Positions 48,183 to 59,900 of a stretch of 64,000 bases of DNA are shown piece by piece (position 1 is the first letter of the stretch; every line of letters begins with the position of its first letter). This stretch comes from Thozetella sp. PMI_491 (Eukaryota; Ascomycota; Sordariomycetes; Chaetosphaeriales; Chaetosphaeriaceae). Made by a program: the position numbers and the translations under genes. The notes under the pieces are model-generated. The model saw only the letters and a program-made list of their open reading frames with translations. It was not told the origin of the DNA and did no database searches. Location: NCBI GenBank assembly GCA_021432635.1, contig MU270114.1:1-64000 (forward strand). The letters run 5' to 3'.

Positions 48183-51100
48183 TCAAGCCGTGGCGGCCGC
48201 CATGGCGTCGACGTTCCAGTTGTTGCCGAGCGCGATGAGCTTGCGGCGGATGCCGTCGCCGATGCGTTGGCTGAAGCCCTCCTCGATGGTCTTGATGCTG
48301 TACGAGAGGACGTCGGACGGCTTGTCCAGGTTGACCGTGGTGCCGTCCAGGCGCGTGAGCACCGCCGTCCCGTCGCCGTTCCAGAGGTAGGCGATGACGG
48401 AAGGGTCCTCGGGGGTCACCTGGTCAATGGCGACCGGGTTGGTGCTGCCCGGGCCCGCGTTGTCGCGCTTGTCGGTCTGGAAGTTGGGATCTACCCGGCA
48501 GATGCTGTCGGTCCAGATGATGAGCGTCGCCCTGTACAGGGCAGCCGACCACCAGTTGGGGCGCCGGTCATTGGGCATCTGGCGCAGCAGCCGGAAGACC
48601 TGGCCGCAGTGGAAGATGGCCTCCTCGCGCTGGTAGATGCAGCGCTTGTGGCGCAGCGAAAGCGACAGCTCCCAGTAGGATCCGTCGAGGCCCTCGCGGC
48701 GGGCCAGCCGCTCAATCTCGGGGAAGTTGGACACGGCGTTGAGCGAGATCAAGTGGTAGAGGACCATGTTGCAGCGCGTGACGGGGCAGCCCGGGTTGGC
48801 CTTGAAGTAGGTCATGCTCAGCTCGTACCATTGCTGGAGGAGGGCCTGGACCTCCTCGAGCCGCAGCTGCGTCGAGGACTTGGTCACGGTGCGGGCCGTG
48901 GTGCGTCGAGTGCTAAGCACGTCCGAGAAGCATGAGAGCATCTGCCGGAGGTGGCAGAGGAGCGACTGCAGAGGATGCAGGAGCAGCCGCATCTGCTGGG
49001 GCGAGAGGCTACCCTGGCGCCTCGACAGGTTGTCGTGGAGGAAGTCCTGGAATAGGTCGCATAGCGAGGGCGTGAGGGACGGCGCGCTGAGGAGCTGGGG
49101 GTTGACGTTGGCTGTGCAGCCGTAGACGGACTGGATAGCCGCAAGCCATCGCTCCGAATTCGGTGCCATCCACAGCACCTCCGGACTAGGCAAGGGGCAC
49201 TGGAGCTCGCTGACGGAGAGCAGTGGCGCGGTATCATGAAACAGGCTGAGCTCCTGGTCGAGCATCACCCAATTGTAGACCATTCTGCCACGCCGGGTTA
49301 GTCGCGTCTGCTTTTCCCCCACGTGCTCGAAGGTGCTTGGGACGAGGAAGGAGCGATGAGGAAACTTACCTGTTTTGTGACTCCCGGTGCAGCCAGGCGC
49401 GCCACTGGAGCTCCGCGCTGGTCGAGTTGTTGAAAGTAGGGATCATGGTCGGCTGCGGCTCCATCATGCCGGCATGCTTGAGCATCGACATGTACATGCC
49501 GCGCTGGCCCATGGCGATGTCCATGAGCCACTTGTCGCCGCTCCACGCGCCGAGGACGATGAAGAGCAGCGCGCACCGGAGGGCCACTGGGTCGGCCGAC
49601 AGCTCGACGTCCTTCTCGACAATGTCGAAGAGCGAGATGCGGCAAGTCTCGGTGAGACCGGCGGCGAGGTATCGGGCCTCAGCCATCGGCATGGCGGCGG
49701 CGCCCTGGGCAATCATGAGCAGCACCAAGAGGGTGGAGGCTTGGTTGTTCTGCAGCATCTCATTGGGGTCGACGCACCCCGCCACCACCAGCGGGTAGTA
49801 CACCGACAGGCTGCGGACATAACTGCGCAGGAAGTACTCGAGAATCTTGGAGGGCGGAAGTACGATGAAGTTGAAGTCGCCAGGGCTGGCGTAGCCCGCT
49901 TTGGGGTAGCCGTTGATGCCCCCGCGGTGGATCTCGAGCGCTTTGTGCAGGAAGCTCTGGGTGATGGCCAGCATCTTGTCACGTGTGCGGGACGTGAGTG
50001 GTACAACCGACGCGAGGTCAGAAGCGTCCCAGTCGACCTGCTCGAGGTATTTCTCCAACGAGCTCCAAGTGCCGTCCTGCTTCGACTTCTGCTCCAGGCA
50101 TTCGAGGTGCACAATTGCCGTCCGCGGGCAGGTACCCGAGTACATGGGCGGATTGCATCGCGCCAGGTTCCACCCGGCCTCTGCTGCAATTACCACCTCG
50201 AACTCGGGGATCGAGCCGCTGTCGTTGGGAGCCGCCATCGACAGGTCCACGGGCTTCATTTGGCTGTCAAAGTCGCTCGTCGACATGATGCTAGTGCCTC
50301 GTGTGTGTATCGAGCCCCGCGACGATGACGCCGTCATGGGCTCCGACGCCGCCGAGATGTCGCTCAGCTCCGTGAAGGACGGCATGGGCATCTCGGGTCG
50401 CGGCATCGACATGCCATTCGAGTACATGTCCAGCTCGATCGGGTACTCGGGCCATACGAGCAGGTCCTGGTAGCTCGATTCAGGCCCCATAAAGTCGCCG
50501 CCAAGATGCATGAACTCGTCCATGCCCTCGACACGGCCGTGTGGTGAGGGGAAGTCGCCGGGACTGAGGTGGGAATGTGCTGGAGAGCTCTTCTTGGGCG
50601 AGCCGTTCGGCATTTGTGTGTCGGCCGCCACGATGGCGTCCAGAGCACCCGGTGACTTGCCCGGCGACTCCTTGCTGAGCATGGTCTGATCGATTTCCAT
50701 GAAGGAGGGGTTGATGGTCTGAGGCTGCGGCATCGGCTGCTGCTGGCTCATGGCATTCTGGAAGGCAGCGCTGGCCTGGGCTGCGCGGACGGCGGCCTTA
50801 GAAGACCGCCGAGCAAAACGAGCCTCGCAGTCCAGACCCTTCTCAGCACACCTAGAGCACGGCACCTGCTTGTCGCAACCCGTCTTCGCGTTTGCACAGT
50901 TCTGGCAAGCTATGGGAGTGCGTCCAGCTACTGTTGGTACACCGCCAGGGCGGGGCTCCATGGGGTCTCGCGCCTCATGGTATGTGGAGTGGTGTCTCTG
51001 GAGGAGGTCCCTGTTGGAGGTGGGTGTTAGGCTTCACAAGATGCGAGAGAGCCGGGGGAGGGGGAGGGGCCAGGAGGGTGCATCATCGATGTTGACTTGC

Positions 51101-51290
51101 CTTCGAGCAAAGGAAAGCTGGCAGGCACTGCAGCGGTGCGGCTTGACGTTGGTGTCTGAAGGCGGGTGATTAGTCGGTCGACCATGTCAGCGAGGGGGGA
51201 AGGGTCAGTAAGGTACTCACGGCTTGGGATGTGCCTCTCCAGGTGCTCCTTGCGGGTGAAGCTCTTCCCGCAGTACGCGCAGAAGACCAT
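48183..51290 (-). CDS. CMR1: CMR1/PIG1-type melanin transcription factor (two C2H2 fingers plus Zn2Cys6)
   Basis: Exons in transcript order are 51290-51221, 51155-51101, 51010-49370 and 49284-48183 (955 aa). The start ATG lies in an ideal CACCATGG context and gives the family's MVFCxYCG N-terminus. Two C2H2 fingers (Cys4, Cys7, His20, His24; Cys32, Cys35, His48, His53) joined by HTNVKPHRC precede a Zn2Cys6 cluster (Cys77, 80, 87, 93, 96, 103; CQNCANAKTGCDKQVPC). This rare tandem architecture defines the CMR1/PIG1 family, which activates DHN-melanin genes in Colletotrichum, Magnaporthe and Cochliobolus. A Ser/Pro-rich linker is followed by a fungal_trans-like helical region (about 390-600, around YVRSLSVYYPLVVAGCVDP). 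Intron 2 is a GC-AG intron; introns 1 and 3 are GT-AG. Its presence 27 kb from the PKS is strong context for a melanin locus. It is transcribed toward the AflR-type gene. Confidence 0.95.
51011..51100 (-). other. GC-AG intron 2 of the CMR1-type gene
   Basis: On the minus strand the donor is AG/GCAAGT and the acceptor CCAACAG. Only this junction keeps the second C2H2 finger in frame (ARR joined to DLLQRHH). Using the GT four bases downstream would shift the frame. GC donors with otherwise perfect U1 complementarity are the usual form of this minor intron class. Confidence 0.88.
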
Positions 51291-51700
51291 GGTGACACAA
51301 TGCTGGTTAGACGCTGAGAGACGAGTCGTGACCAGGTAGGATGTGCTGCATGTCCAGAGCAGACAGCGACAGGATCTGGCAAGGCAGCCTGGGCAGCTTT
51401 CTTCAAGATGCCGTGGACGGTGCCGTGTAAATGAAAGCGCACGAGTGCAGATGCTGGGTAAGGGCGGGCAACCAGTAGAAGAGCAATGGTGTCGTTGCTC
51501 AATGCGATATGATGTCGGCCGGGCAGGCAGAGAAGCGAAGGCAGGGAAGAGAGGAAAGAGAAGCAAGCAGGAGAGGTAGACGCAAGGGGAGAGAAAAGAA
51601 AGCGGCAGATCAACTAGATCAAGGAAGATGGTAATTAAGCATCTGCAGGAGGAGGCACCAGAATTTGCAGCAGCCTTGGGGGGGGATTCTTCCGTTAACA
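51291..51700 (-). promoter_or_regulatory. Pyrimidine-rich leader/promoter of the CMR1-type gene
   Basis: Read on the minus strand, about 51600 to 51530 is a dense CT tract, and the frame of exon 1 is open for about 400 nt upstream of the chosen ATG. The upstream codons do not look like protein and the family N-terminus begins at the chosen ATG, so this stretch is taken as promoter and 5' untranslated region. Confidence 0.45.
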
Positions 51701-52076
51701 AGGTTAGGACGCTGGACGGCTAGACCTATTTCAATATCGGAAATATTGACAAGACATAGATAGCACATACCCACAGGAGGCTCACCACCCAGGCCGAGGC
51801 AGTGCTGCTTCAACTAGAGGTCACCATGGGTCCTGGCCATGACTGGAGGACAGGCTTGGGACGAAGACGGGCACAGGGGTCATGACTTGGACGTATGGAC
51901 ATGGGGGGGAGGTACAAGAAACAGACAAGGACCAGGGTGTAAGTGAGAGGCCCTGCCGAAGGTGTGGATACTGGTACGTACCTTCGAAGCTACGGGGAAG
52001 CCTGCCCGACCAGGTTGGTTTGCGTTGGCCGGTTCGGCGCCACGCTTTGAGAGAAGAGACATCGAGGTACGTACCC

Positions 52077-52079
<3 letters not shown>

Positions 52080-52119
<40 letters not shown>
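52080..52119 (+). repeat. Poly-C tract, 40 nt
   Basis: An uninterrupted run of 40 C residues. On the opposite strand it is poly-G able to form quadruplexes; on this strand it could form an i-motif. The true length may be misestimated in assembly. Confidence 0.9.
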
Positions 52120-55100
52120 ATCTGCCCCATCCCCACATAATAGGACAAGGGCATGTCTTAATTGCTTTGTGTACCGATTGCTCTGCGTACCGGCAGAGAG
52201 GCTGGGAGGAAGGGAGGAGGGGTGGGAGAATCCAGGTACCGCATCTGGCCCGACGGCTCGACAAGATCATGAACATTAGACTTGATACTAAGCACGGAGC
52301 TGTCCAGATGGAGAAATACTGCGAAGACCAGTTTGAGGTAGACAACTAAGTTGGACGTCCCAAAACCACAGGCCAGCCAGCACTAGTAAGCAGGGCAGTC
52401 AACACTTGGACCCGCCCTCGTGTTCGAACGGAGGCGCAAAAACCCGAGCTAGCAATATCTGAAGGCTACTAGGAGTGATTATGTCGGTGGCTAAAGCGTC
52501 TTGCTCCCTTGGTGCAGGGCTGCTGGGGGAAGCACAGAGACGTAGCTGTAACGCAAGGCTCGGCGGGCCTGAACGGGCTTTCCTCCTGCAAGGCACACAC
52601 CTCGAGGCCGGCCCAAGGGGACCTAGCACCAGCTCCCTAGTTCACAGTACGAAAATGAAGCAGCAGAAAGTAGGCTTACCCAACGCACCGGCTCCGTACA
52701 TGCCGGCAGGAAACTCGGGACAAGATGCCATGTTGGTCGCGGGCCGGGAGGCAGTGTACAAAGTGTTTTGTGCATGGCTTTCCTAAATGACTGACGATTT
52801 TGCGGTGGGATTAGACGCGAGGGTGGAGGCGTGGTTTCAAGGTACGAATTCGCCAGGCGGCCTGAGGGAACCCCAACACCGCACCCCACGCCAGGGAGAG
52901 GGGGGGGGCAAGCAAATATGGAGAGAGAGAGACAAGAGAAACAGCTTGGCCGGCTGCTGGGGCTTGGAGTGGAAACGAGCACGAAAGTGGCCATGTCGAG
53001 TCTGTGCGGACTTCTCAGGTCCCAAGCGGCGATGCTATGCTATGCACGTGCACAAAACCCAGCGGCAGACATCGCCCCGGCTCCACGGCACATGGGCTGC
53101 GCAGAAGGAGATGATAAAAATATGCAAGGGAAGGCGACGCAAGGGTCTACGATAACGTTATCCATTATCCGTACAATTGTCAACAAGCGGCAGGGCGGGT
53201 GCTGGGTTGCATGCCGAATGACGAGGCCTTCTCTGGGGCCGATGTGCATTTTTGGAATGGAAAGAGAGGGGGTGGAGGGGAAGGGAGGGAAGCGGCTAGG
53301 TGGGCACAAAGGCCCAGGGGTGGGAGCTTAGATGCCAGCGGGAAGAACAACGAGCTACTAGGAAACGCTGGTGCGTGCCGTTCGCAATGTACAGGCCGCG
53401 GCTGATAGGGCCGGCCAGCTGGGATCCAATTTGCCAAGTCGTAGCCCACGGAGGCAGCGGTCGAGTGAGGTCGTTAGAAGTCTAAACTAAGCGCATGCAA
53501 GGCTCGGTGTTGTATCATAAAGGCTGTCGATCAACCATAGGCCCCCGTAGATGATCGGCCCTCGCTACGGTCACGCCCGTGCTGGGCGGCCACTATTAGA
53601 GTTGGGCGGGTGGGTTGCTCGGCACATGGCCCCCTGGTCGCAATCAGGTCGCAGAGCTGGCAGTTTTGTCTTCGTATTGGGTGGCGCTGGGCCCAAATAC
53701 CCGAAGATAAATTCGCTCCCCTGCATGCCCGATCGGGCAACCCATCGACCGCCCCGAGACGAACCAGCCCAAGCAACGGTGGGCTTGGCTCCTGGTCCAT
53801 GCTTTGTTGTGCCCCTGCCGCTTTGGTGCTGCTGGTGCCGGTGCTCAACTGTGTTCCGAACAAACAGCCCGCTGGCCCTGACGTTTGTGTCGTCCCCCCT
53901 GCCGCCCCTCCAACGACCGCCGTGACTGGCTGGCCTCGAAATCGGATCTGAGCTCTCGGCAGCCTTTCCGCCTTCTCCTGGTCCTGGCCGATTCTGTGTC
54001 ATACTTGCCACTCCCCCCACGAGTCGGAGGTCGCACAGCAGTGCGTCCCACCTCGTCATAGCCAGCGAGTGAACGAGTACAAGGGCCACGGCGGCGTCGG
54101 TGGGATGATCCCGAGAAGCCCAGGACGGGCATACGCGTACAGTAGTGCGGTGCGTCAGGACTCGGTAGGGCGGAAACACGGCCCAGTGCGAGGTGATACT
54201 ACACCCACCGAGAGAGAACGGGGGGGGCGGGGGCAGTGGGGGACGGCGACACGGGAGCTAAAGGAGCTCTCCGCTGCCGCTTGCAGTAGCAACAGGTCGC
54301 GCTCACATTCTATGGCAAAGGCATGACCAGCCCGCGGTCGTCAGCGAAGAGTTGAGATAGCAATCAATGCCATTGCGTAGGGAGGCGGGAGACGGTGATG
54401 CAACTCGGATGACCAAACACGGGTGCGAAGCGAAGCCGAATACAGCAGGGGCTTTGGGGTGAAAAAGGGCGATGAAGCGATTGGGCTAAACCTATTCGGG
54501 GAGGCAGGGTCACAGAGGCTCCTTCTCTTCAAGTGTGTTCCGTCCAAGACGTCCAAGAGGTATTTTGCCGGGAACAGCGCTCGGCTTGATCCACAGGGGA
54601 TTGAGCCAATCTTCAATTTTGAGCATTATTCCTGGATATTAACTAGCACCTCGGCGACATGCTTAGTTCCATCTGCTTCTCAAAGTCGCACTGCTATCCG
54701 AAGCCATCGTGGACATCAGAAGAGTCGTGCACGGGTGGGGGAGGGGGGGTGCGCATGCACGCTCCGCCGACAGACAATCCAAAAATCGACTCTCTCTCCC
54801 TCCTGGGGCAGCCAGAGCTGGACAATCAGATCACCGAACCATGATACGAGCCAGGGTGGCCCGGAGGAGTGGATACAAACACTTTGGTTCCATGGCACAC
54901 ACAAACATATACACACACCCACACACCCACACACCCTGGCCGGCCCGCCAGGCCAATCGCACAACCTCGACATCTAGAGCAGCGGTTCGTGGCCCAGGGA
55001 GGCGGAAGCGATTCTGGCGAATACTTCCAGCGAGTCCATAGCCTAGGGCCAGCTAGGATTTCCGTAGCACAAGCAAGGGCAAGTGCTGACGATGGATATT

Positions 55101-55848
55101 GAAGGCACTGTATTGGCGGCGGCTGTCGGGATTACAGGCCACACATGCATAAGGCGCGTATCCGGGGAGCTCTGTAAGATCCGCAAGGCACCTACAAATT
55201 TGGCTATAAAACAAACTTGTTGGCTGCTTCACTAACCAATCCAGGTAGATAGTGTACAGTACCCCCCGTTAGGCGCATCCCTTGCCCGATAAAGTGATCG
55301 TTGGCGTGGCAAAGGCAAGAGTATGGGCCAGGCGCAGGGGTTGCCTACGAAGCCTGACGATCCACCCCACAGTGATGAACGAAGGGGCCGAATGCCCCCG
55401 ATCGATATCTCGTGAAGTTCCGCTCTACAACTGAGCGTTTGTTCCCTGAAACCCCCTGGAAACTACGAGAAGAAAAGGCGGAGAGCGTAGACCGTGCCAC
55501 CCCGCACCGCAGTTCCACGCTAGCAGTCTTCTTCCAGCTCTGTGTATGTCGATCGAATACGAACGTCCAGTGTAATGGGTCATCGATTGCTTGCCTCGTC
55601 CTGCCGAGAAATTGGTCGATCCCATGTGTACAAGGCCACGACCTCCCGAGATGCCGTGCTCCAGAGAATATGGGACGTAGCGACTCCCTGTCACCGGGAC
55701 CGTCTCCCGGGGCCAAGTCGTCTGAGCCGGGTTCTCCTGTATAGGATTTGGAGGCGTACGGCCCATGCGGGAACAACGTGATGGTGTGCCATTGCTTTTA
55801 CCTACGATTGCCGTGCATGCAGAATGCGAACAGCCCTTGCCTCTGAAG

Positions 55849-56043
55849 ATGGCGGGATTCCTTCCCAGCGTGCTCCTGGGGTGGCTTCTGGGGCTGCTTC
55901 TGGGGCTGCTCCTGGGTGTGTTGATGCTAGGAGGGAGAGTGGTCTTCCTGCTTGTGGATCTCCTCGGCAGGGTGGGCGAAAAAAAGAAATGGGTGGTCAG
56001 AGGCCTGAAGCATTCTTTGCATCTCTGGCCGAGACCAGTGTAA
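55849..56043 (+). CDS. Doubtful 64-aa Leu-rich hydrophobic ORF
   Basis: A 64-codon frame opens at an ATG with A at -3 and G at +4. Residues about 5-40 form a Leu/Gly-rich hydrophobic segment (LLGWLLGLLLGLLLGVLML) that could span a membrane once or twice, followed by a basic tail with GEKKKWVVRGLKH. The hydrophobic part derives from imperfect 12-15 bp repeats of CTTCTGGGGCTG. No homologue is recognised, and a chance frame through a GC-rich repeat is equally likely. Confidence 0.15.
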   Translation: MAGFLPSVLLGWLLGLLLGLLLGVLMLGGRVVFLLVDLLGRVGEKKKWVVRGLKHSLHLWPRPV

Positions 56044-56943
56044 GGCTGGGCCTGACTACCGGGTTTCTGACTTGTCTGCTCGCCAGGAGAGGCCTAAGAA
56101 AAGAATGCCCCATCCCCCAGGATCCTTCAGCGCCGAGATCTTGTGCAAAGCACAAGTACGACCTTATCGCACTCGTGTGGCTTCTGAGCTCGGGACCGGG
56201 GCCGGGAGGAAGCCCCGGTGCCCACTCACACCAAGGGTGAGGCCGGGGAGACGGGCGAGCCAATGACAGTGCGCTGTTCACACCATCGATTTCCAAATAG
56301 AGACAGGGTCCCCACCAAGTAGCGCTGGGGTTTCATGGGGCATTCTCAGGCATTCTCAGGCTCACCGGCCAGGTACGTACAGTACGGTACCACCCACATG
56401 TACATACAGCTACGCAGGCAGTCAGCCCTGGCCTAGCTGCATTCTGGAAAGCAAGTATTCCGTACGTCCTCTGCACTCCCTAAGCGCTCGGCGCCAGCTA
56501 GAATGTGCCCATCATCTTCTTTAATTCCGCGGCCGCTTTCGGCCGAAGCTTTTTAATCGCTCTCAGGCGTCTTCAGGTTTGTAAAAGCGCGGTTGGTTTG
56601 CTGAGTGGTGGTCGGTCAGCTTGAATCAGCACGCACCGATGCGCCCTGCGCGAGCTGCATGTACGCGCTCCACACTGTCGAGTTTGTTCTGCTTCAAGAT
56701 GCTGACAGTGTTCGCGCGATGCAGAAGGATTAGTATTAAGCCCCCGGGTAGCCGACTTGCCGTAGTCTCCGGAGCTCGATTTGGGCTATCCCGGTGGCTA
56801 CTTGGTTGCGAAGGTGAGCCTGTGGCGAGGTGTCGCCACGGAGTAGGATGAATAGAGAGCCGACTGGCAGCATCGACGGTGGAGACTACGCGAAGTGGTG
56901 TGTAATGAACGTGAGGCAGGCATGGCCATAAGCTTTGCCATAA

Positions 56944-56944
<1 letters not shown>

Positions 56945-56975
<31 letters not shown>
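56945..56975 (+). repeat. Poly-G tract, 31 nt
   Basis: An uninterrupted run of 31 G residues. It is the only very long run with G on the plus strand; the other two very long runs (52080 and 61896) have C on the plus strand. Confidence 0.9.
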
Positions 56976-56978
<3 letters not shown>

Positions 56979-59900
56979 GGGGCTCACCTGGCATCAGGAT
57001 GCGATCCCCCCGGCCATGCGGGGGGCGAGTCAGGTCGAGTTTGGCCGGGTCGCACTGGGTGGTACAATGACATTTATTTGACGGTACGGCTCTATGTACG
57101 GTACTTACCTCAAGGTAGCTATATAGCCTGGGCCAAAATAGACACTGTTACTTGCTCAAACATAGCCGGCAAGTCTCCACCGCCTCCGCTTGTGAGTTTC
57201 AATGGGCGCGGCGCTCTATACGAAAAAAAAAATACGGTACCTTTGGTCGGCGCAGGACCAACACCAACAGAGAACGAGTTGAGGAATGGCGAGAGCACCC
57301 GATCGCCGAGGCGTGCATCCCTACCAGGCGCGAAACTCAAATGGGGAATGACGTGCGTGAGAGAAGAGATGGCAGGGGCGAGAGCCGGCGTTGGGTGAAA
57401 AAGAGGGGGAAGACAAAAAGAAGAAAGCAAAGGGGGGCTGGTCGAACCTTTGGTCGAACACTCTTCCATGGTTCCGAAATACCTCGAGGATTGCGACGTC
57501 GTGCTCCCAGTCGGCTATTGGCTGGCATAGAGAGACCTTCGCGTAGCCCCTTGTATTCATCGGGCCCGACCTTTTGTCCGGCGGTGCGTCGAAATGATTT
57601 GCAAGCGAGAAAGGCGGCGTGTGCTTCAGCCGTAAGACGGGAAGGGCCCTATAGCGCCGGCAGAGTGACGGAGGCACCGCGGGGACTACGCGGCTCGGTG
57701 TTTGGTCACGCGGGCGCCCAACTAGGAAATTAGAGACCATCGGTCGGCGCCCCGCCATCGACGCCATGGCAGCGCTGGCCGGCGCTGGCAGCAATGAGGT
57801 ACCGACTTTGCGTTGAGGGAGGTGCAGGCCCTGGAAGCCCTGGTTAGGGCTGCCGATCTGTGCCGCCCGGGCGCGCCCCTCGACCGCCCGCGTCGGCACT
57901 CTTCTGTCCTAGCTCGGACATGGCTGTCGAAAAAGAAACCACACCGGTGCCTGGCCTCGGGGGCCTGTGCTCTCTCCCTGTAGAGAGACAGACAGACAGA
58001 CAGACACCCTGAATAGGCCCGTGCACAGGCCATTAGTCGCGGCCAAACCCACTACACGTCGTCCATTTGCGATCTTTTAGACCACAACGCGATGATCTCA
58101 CAAGCACCGCTGCAGCGCCGCTGAGACACATGGCGCCGCCTCCCGCCCCTGTCGGCCCGGAAGGCTTCTGCCCCAGCCCGCGGCACTCGTAAGCCACTGC
58201 GCTACCAGGGTACCACCTTCTCTGGCGGAGGCTTTTTGTCGGGTTTGCAACGTCCATAGACATGTAGTCTCTCGGTGGGCGGCAGGTGGTGGTGGGCGGG
58301 CAAGCTTGTAAGCATGCCGAATCCTCCTCGCTCGACCAGCAAAGCCCTCGAATCGAGCACTATGTTTGGTTGCTGACCGGTGGTCCCGAAACGGGGCATA
58401 TTCGCACCAAAGCTGCGGCGTCCCCAAACAGAGCTAGAACATGCTGGGGCACATTCCGAAGGGAAGTCGTCGCCATCCCAGAAGGTTGTCACAAGTGCGA
58501 ACGAGGGTTGCTTAGGTACGCTTGATGGACTTCGCTGACGCGGCCGGAATGGTGGTATGCCAGGATGTTGTTTTGTGCAGACCTCGGAGGAAACGATGCG
58601 CCGGTCAATTCCGTGTTGCGTATGCACACTCAGACCCAGGATGTCAAGGGCGGTGGTGCTATTGCTGTATACTGCACCTCTATCCCGGCCTAAGGCATGT
58701 GAAAGGAGGCGCTCCTGTGGGACTGCATCCAGTGGGACATGCTACCCGTGCTCGTATCCTCCGCTACGATTTCCCGTTCTAGAAACGCCCGTCAGTCAAT
58801 GTCATCGGCCTGTACTAAATGCTAGAAGTGAGTTGTCAGCTTGCACATGCGCGTCATCGACAGTGGCCCCAGTTGCAGAAAGCCGCTTCAGTCTGCCGTG
58901 GCGCAGAGGTACGTCTCGTAACTCGAGCGATAAGAGAAATCTGTCGCCCGAGTTCGAACGAGACAGGGGTGGGGTTTGCGGGCGTTGGCCACAGCCTCGA
59001 GCTGGTAGGTGGAGGTTTTGACCTCGCACGAGTCTTCCTAAAAGCGCAAGTGATGGTTTCGTGCCAATTGTCAACCCAGCCTTCCGCTTTCGCCCCAGGT
59101 TTGTTCGGGAAGCTCTTGAAACGAGGTTTCGAACTGTATGGCCACACTGTTAGGCTGACCGTTGTTGCGGTTGGTCACTGCGGCAAGGCCTTGCGACCAA
59201 ACTTGAAACCATCAGCCGATGTTCTTGCCGTACTCTCTGTTGTGTGGCTAAGTCATCTCATGTCATGACAGGGCCGAATTCGGTTATCTTTCAGAGAAGC
59301 AAACCCGGCAAGCTTTGCCAATTGGGCAAGTGGCTGAGTTTTCTCTGCTTCAGCGGCGACAAGGATCTCGATCGTTTTTGCAACGTCGACGAAATCACAG
59401 CCGGGCGGACGGGTGGCACAACGTCGATGCCGCTTCAGAGATAGCCTCAACCCCAGCGGTCATATCTCCTGTGTGTAATCCTCTCGGGCTTCGATGGAGA
59501 AGGCAGTCCCCCGAATTCATCACCAGCCAATCCTAGCCCCTCGCTACCGGCCCCTTCCGAATTGCCGCCCTGACATAATACGCGTACTTGGATCCCGAGC
59601 GAATCTCAGTCGCGTCCCCCCCCCAACTGTGATGGCGGAGTATTGCTCACCCCCCTCCCCCGCGCGGATGGTTGGGGATGAATATGACTGGGGTAAGCTC
59701 GTGTGTGAGCTAAGATAGTCATCAATGGTTTGGAGACCGGGGGCTGCAGCAGAGGTGTATTATGCGCCTATGGGGATACTCAGTAACTTCTAGAGTATCG
59801 CTACTTGCGTCTTGAAGTTTTAGCGGATGCCAAACTAAAGATTACGTATAGGAAGGACGCAGGGACACACACCATCGATGGTGTATACTTTGGCAGGGGC

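Larger units (their letters stand above)
51701..56944. other. Intergenic region, no supported gene
   Basis: No gene is recognisable. The most conspicuous element is a run of 40 C at 52080-52119. There is also a G8 run near 52901, a CA-rich stretch at about 54898-54934, GGTACGTACAGTACGGTACC-like palindromic sequence near 56370-56391, and a tandem CATTCTCAGG repeat at 56341-56360. Frames crossing the poly-C tract encode polyproline or polyglycine and are artefacts. Confidence 0.55.

Noticed and set aside
48102-48935. 277-codon plus-strand frame, and 313 codons at 49387-50328
   Set aside because: Antisense shadows of the CMR1-type gene.
48183-51290. Annotating the CMR1-type gene as starting at the Met at 50961
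   Set aside because: That would drop both C2H2 fingers; upstream exons with valid splice sites restore the family N-terminus.
58186-58212. A-box-like GGTAGCGCAGTGG on the minus strand
   Set aside because: No matching B-box or cloverleaf downstream, so no tRNA call.
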